Shown here piece after piece: positions 63,740-64,000 of a stretch of 64,000 nucleotides of DNA. Origin of the DNA: Moniliella sp. 'wahieum' (Eukaryota; Basidiomycota; Moniliellomycetes; Moniliellales; Moniliellaceae); the NCBI GenBank assembly GCA_003971905.1, contig RSEE01000092.1, positions 62,001 through 126,000 on the forward strand, read 5' to 3'. Position 1 is the first letter of the stretch; every line of letters begins with the position of its first letter. The notes beneath the pieces were generated by a model. The model did no database searches. It was not told the origin of the DNA and saw only the letters and a list, made by a program, of their open reading frames with translations. Position numbers and translations under genes: made by a program.

Positions 63740-64000
63740 GTTGCGGCACGAGCCAGGTGTCGGTGCATGCGAGTAGGTGGGCCTAGGTACAGGGCATGGG
63801 GACTGGTTCCGTATCCGCTGCGCCGCCTCTCCAGCGACGCAGATGGCCGGGACGACCCCCTTTCTTTAACCCCGATTGGCGATGACGACGATATTCTGTA
63901 CCTGCGTTGGCACCAGGTTCGAACACCGCCGTCGTCTCGCCCGCTCAAGCTACTGCCCATGCACTTCTCAATCCTTCCCCACGGACGGACCCTCTCCCGG
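63740..64000 (+). CDS. Possible partial gene at the right edge (unassigned)
   Basis: A plus-strand frame without stops runs to the window end and reads SLTPIGDDDDILYLRWHQV, RTPPSSRPLKLLPMHFSILP and HGRTLSR. The composition (aromatic and hydrophobic residues in a sensible pattern) looks more protein-like than the alternative frames, but no start, splice site or family can be named. It may equally be chance. Confidence 0.25.

Larger units (their letters stand above)
62924..64000. other. Rab5 3' flank with CT microsatellite, and edge
   Basis: A long (CT)n tract at 63010-63107 follows the Rab5 stop, then pyrimidine-rich sequence to 63360. Beyond 63500 there is nothing recognised, apart from an open plus-strand frame running off the window (see separate entry). 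Confidence 0.5.

Overview
This window looks like nuclear DNA from a GC-rich basidiomycete fungus. Spliceosomal introns are short (about 65-140 nt, mostly GTACG/GTGYG...YAG), there is a Pcl-type cyclin, a STRIPAK-type FHA protein, an Hrk1/Sat4-family kinase and a fungal multi-KH protein, and one intron-bearing tRNA. The cyclin and the KH protein read most like Ustilaginomycotina smut-type yeasts, but that placement is inference. About twenty protein genes lie on both strands without operon logic; several pairs share short divergent promoters.

The sequence carries many single-base (occasionally two-base) indels inside genes that should be intact and are often essential (TOP2, Rab5, RACK1, alpha-NAC, PKA). 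Most sit in C or G runs. Gene coordinates below are therefore spans across reading-frame jumps, and I read them as assembly errors rather than true pseudogenes. The beta-carbonic anhydrase is one of the few genes that reads cleanly through all its exons.

Layout: 1-208, 3' tail of a non-LTR retroelement; 209-2375, no gene; 2376-3346 Pcl cyclin (+); 3347-7531, no gene, with an AT-richer island; 7532-9327 divergent kinase-like protein (+); 10704-16310 multi-KH RNA-binding protein (-); 16490-17596 steroid-reductase-family membrane enzyme (+); 17932-19231 PKA catalytic subunit (-); 19703-21053 prolidase (-); 22100-23274 ribokinase (-); 24360-26857 FHA tail-anchored STRIPAK protein (-); 27162-29012 proline-rich single-pass membrane protein (+); 29873-30630 beta-carbonic anhydrase (-); 32064-33675 5'-truncated non-LTR retroelement (+); 33676-36214 AT-richer island with an older element remnant; 36215-36297 tRNA-Pro(AGG) (-); 36574-37504 RACK1 (+); 38134-40403 MIT-domain protein (-); 40758-41656 TRAP-alpha/Irc22-like ER protein (-); 41919-43909 very-long-chain acyl-CoA synthetase/fatty acid transporter (+); 43910-46845, no gene; 46846-49783 Hrk1/Sat4-like kinase (-); 50780-55558 DNA topoisomerase II (-); 55941-56943 alpha-NAC (-); 57748-60953 unrecognised large protein (-); 62219-62923 Rab5 GTPase (+); a possible partial gene at the right edge.

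Functionally the set is a mix of core housekeeping (translation: RACK1, NAC; ER: TRAP-alpha; endosome: Rab5; chromosome: TOP2) and signalling (PKA, Hrk1-like, Pcl cyclin, STRIPAK). The most interesting non-genic signals are the retroelement family with a candidate target-site duplication, a roughly 300-bp old repeat shared by the two AT-richer islands, and several recurrent palindromic motifs confined mostly to intergenic DNA.
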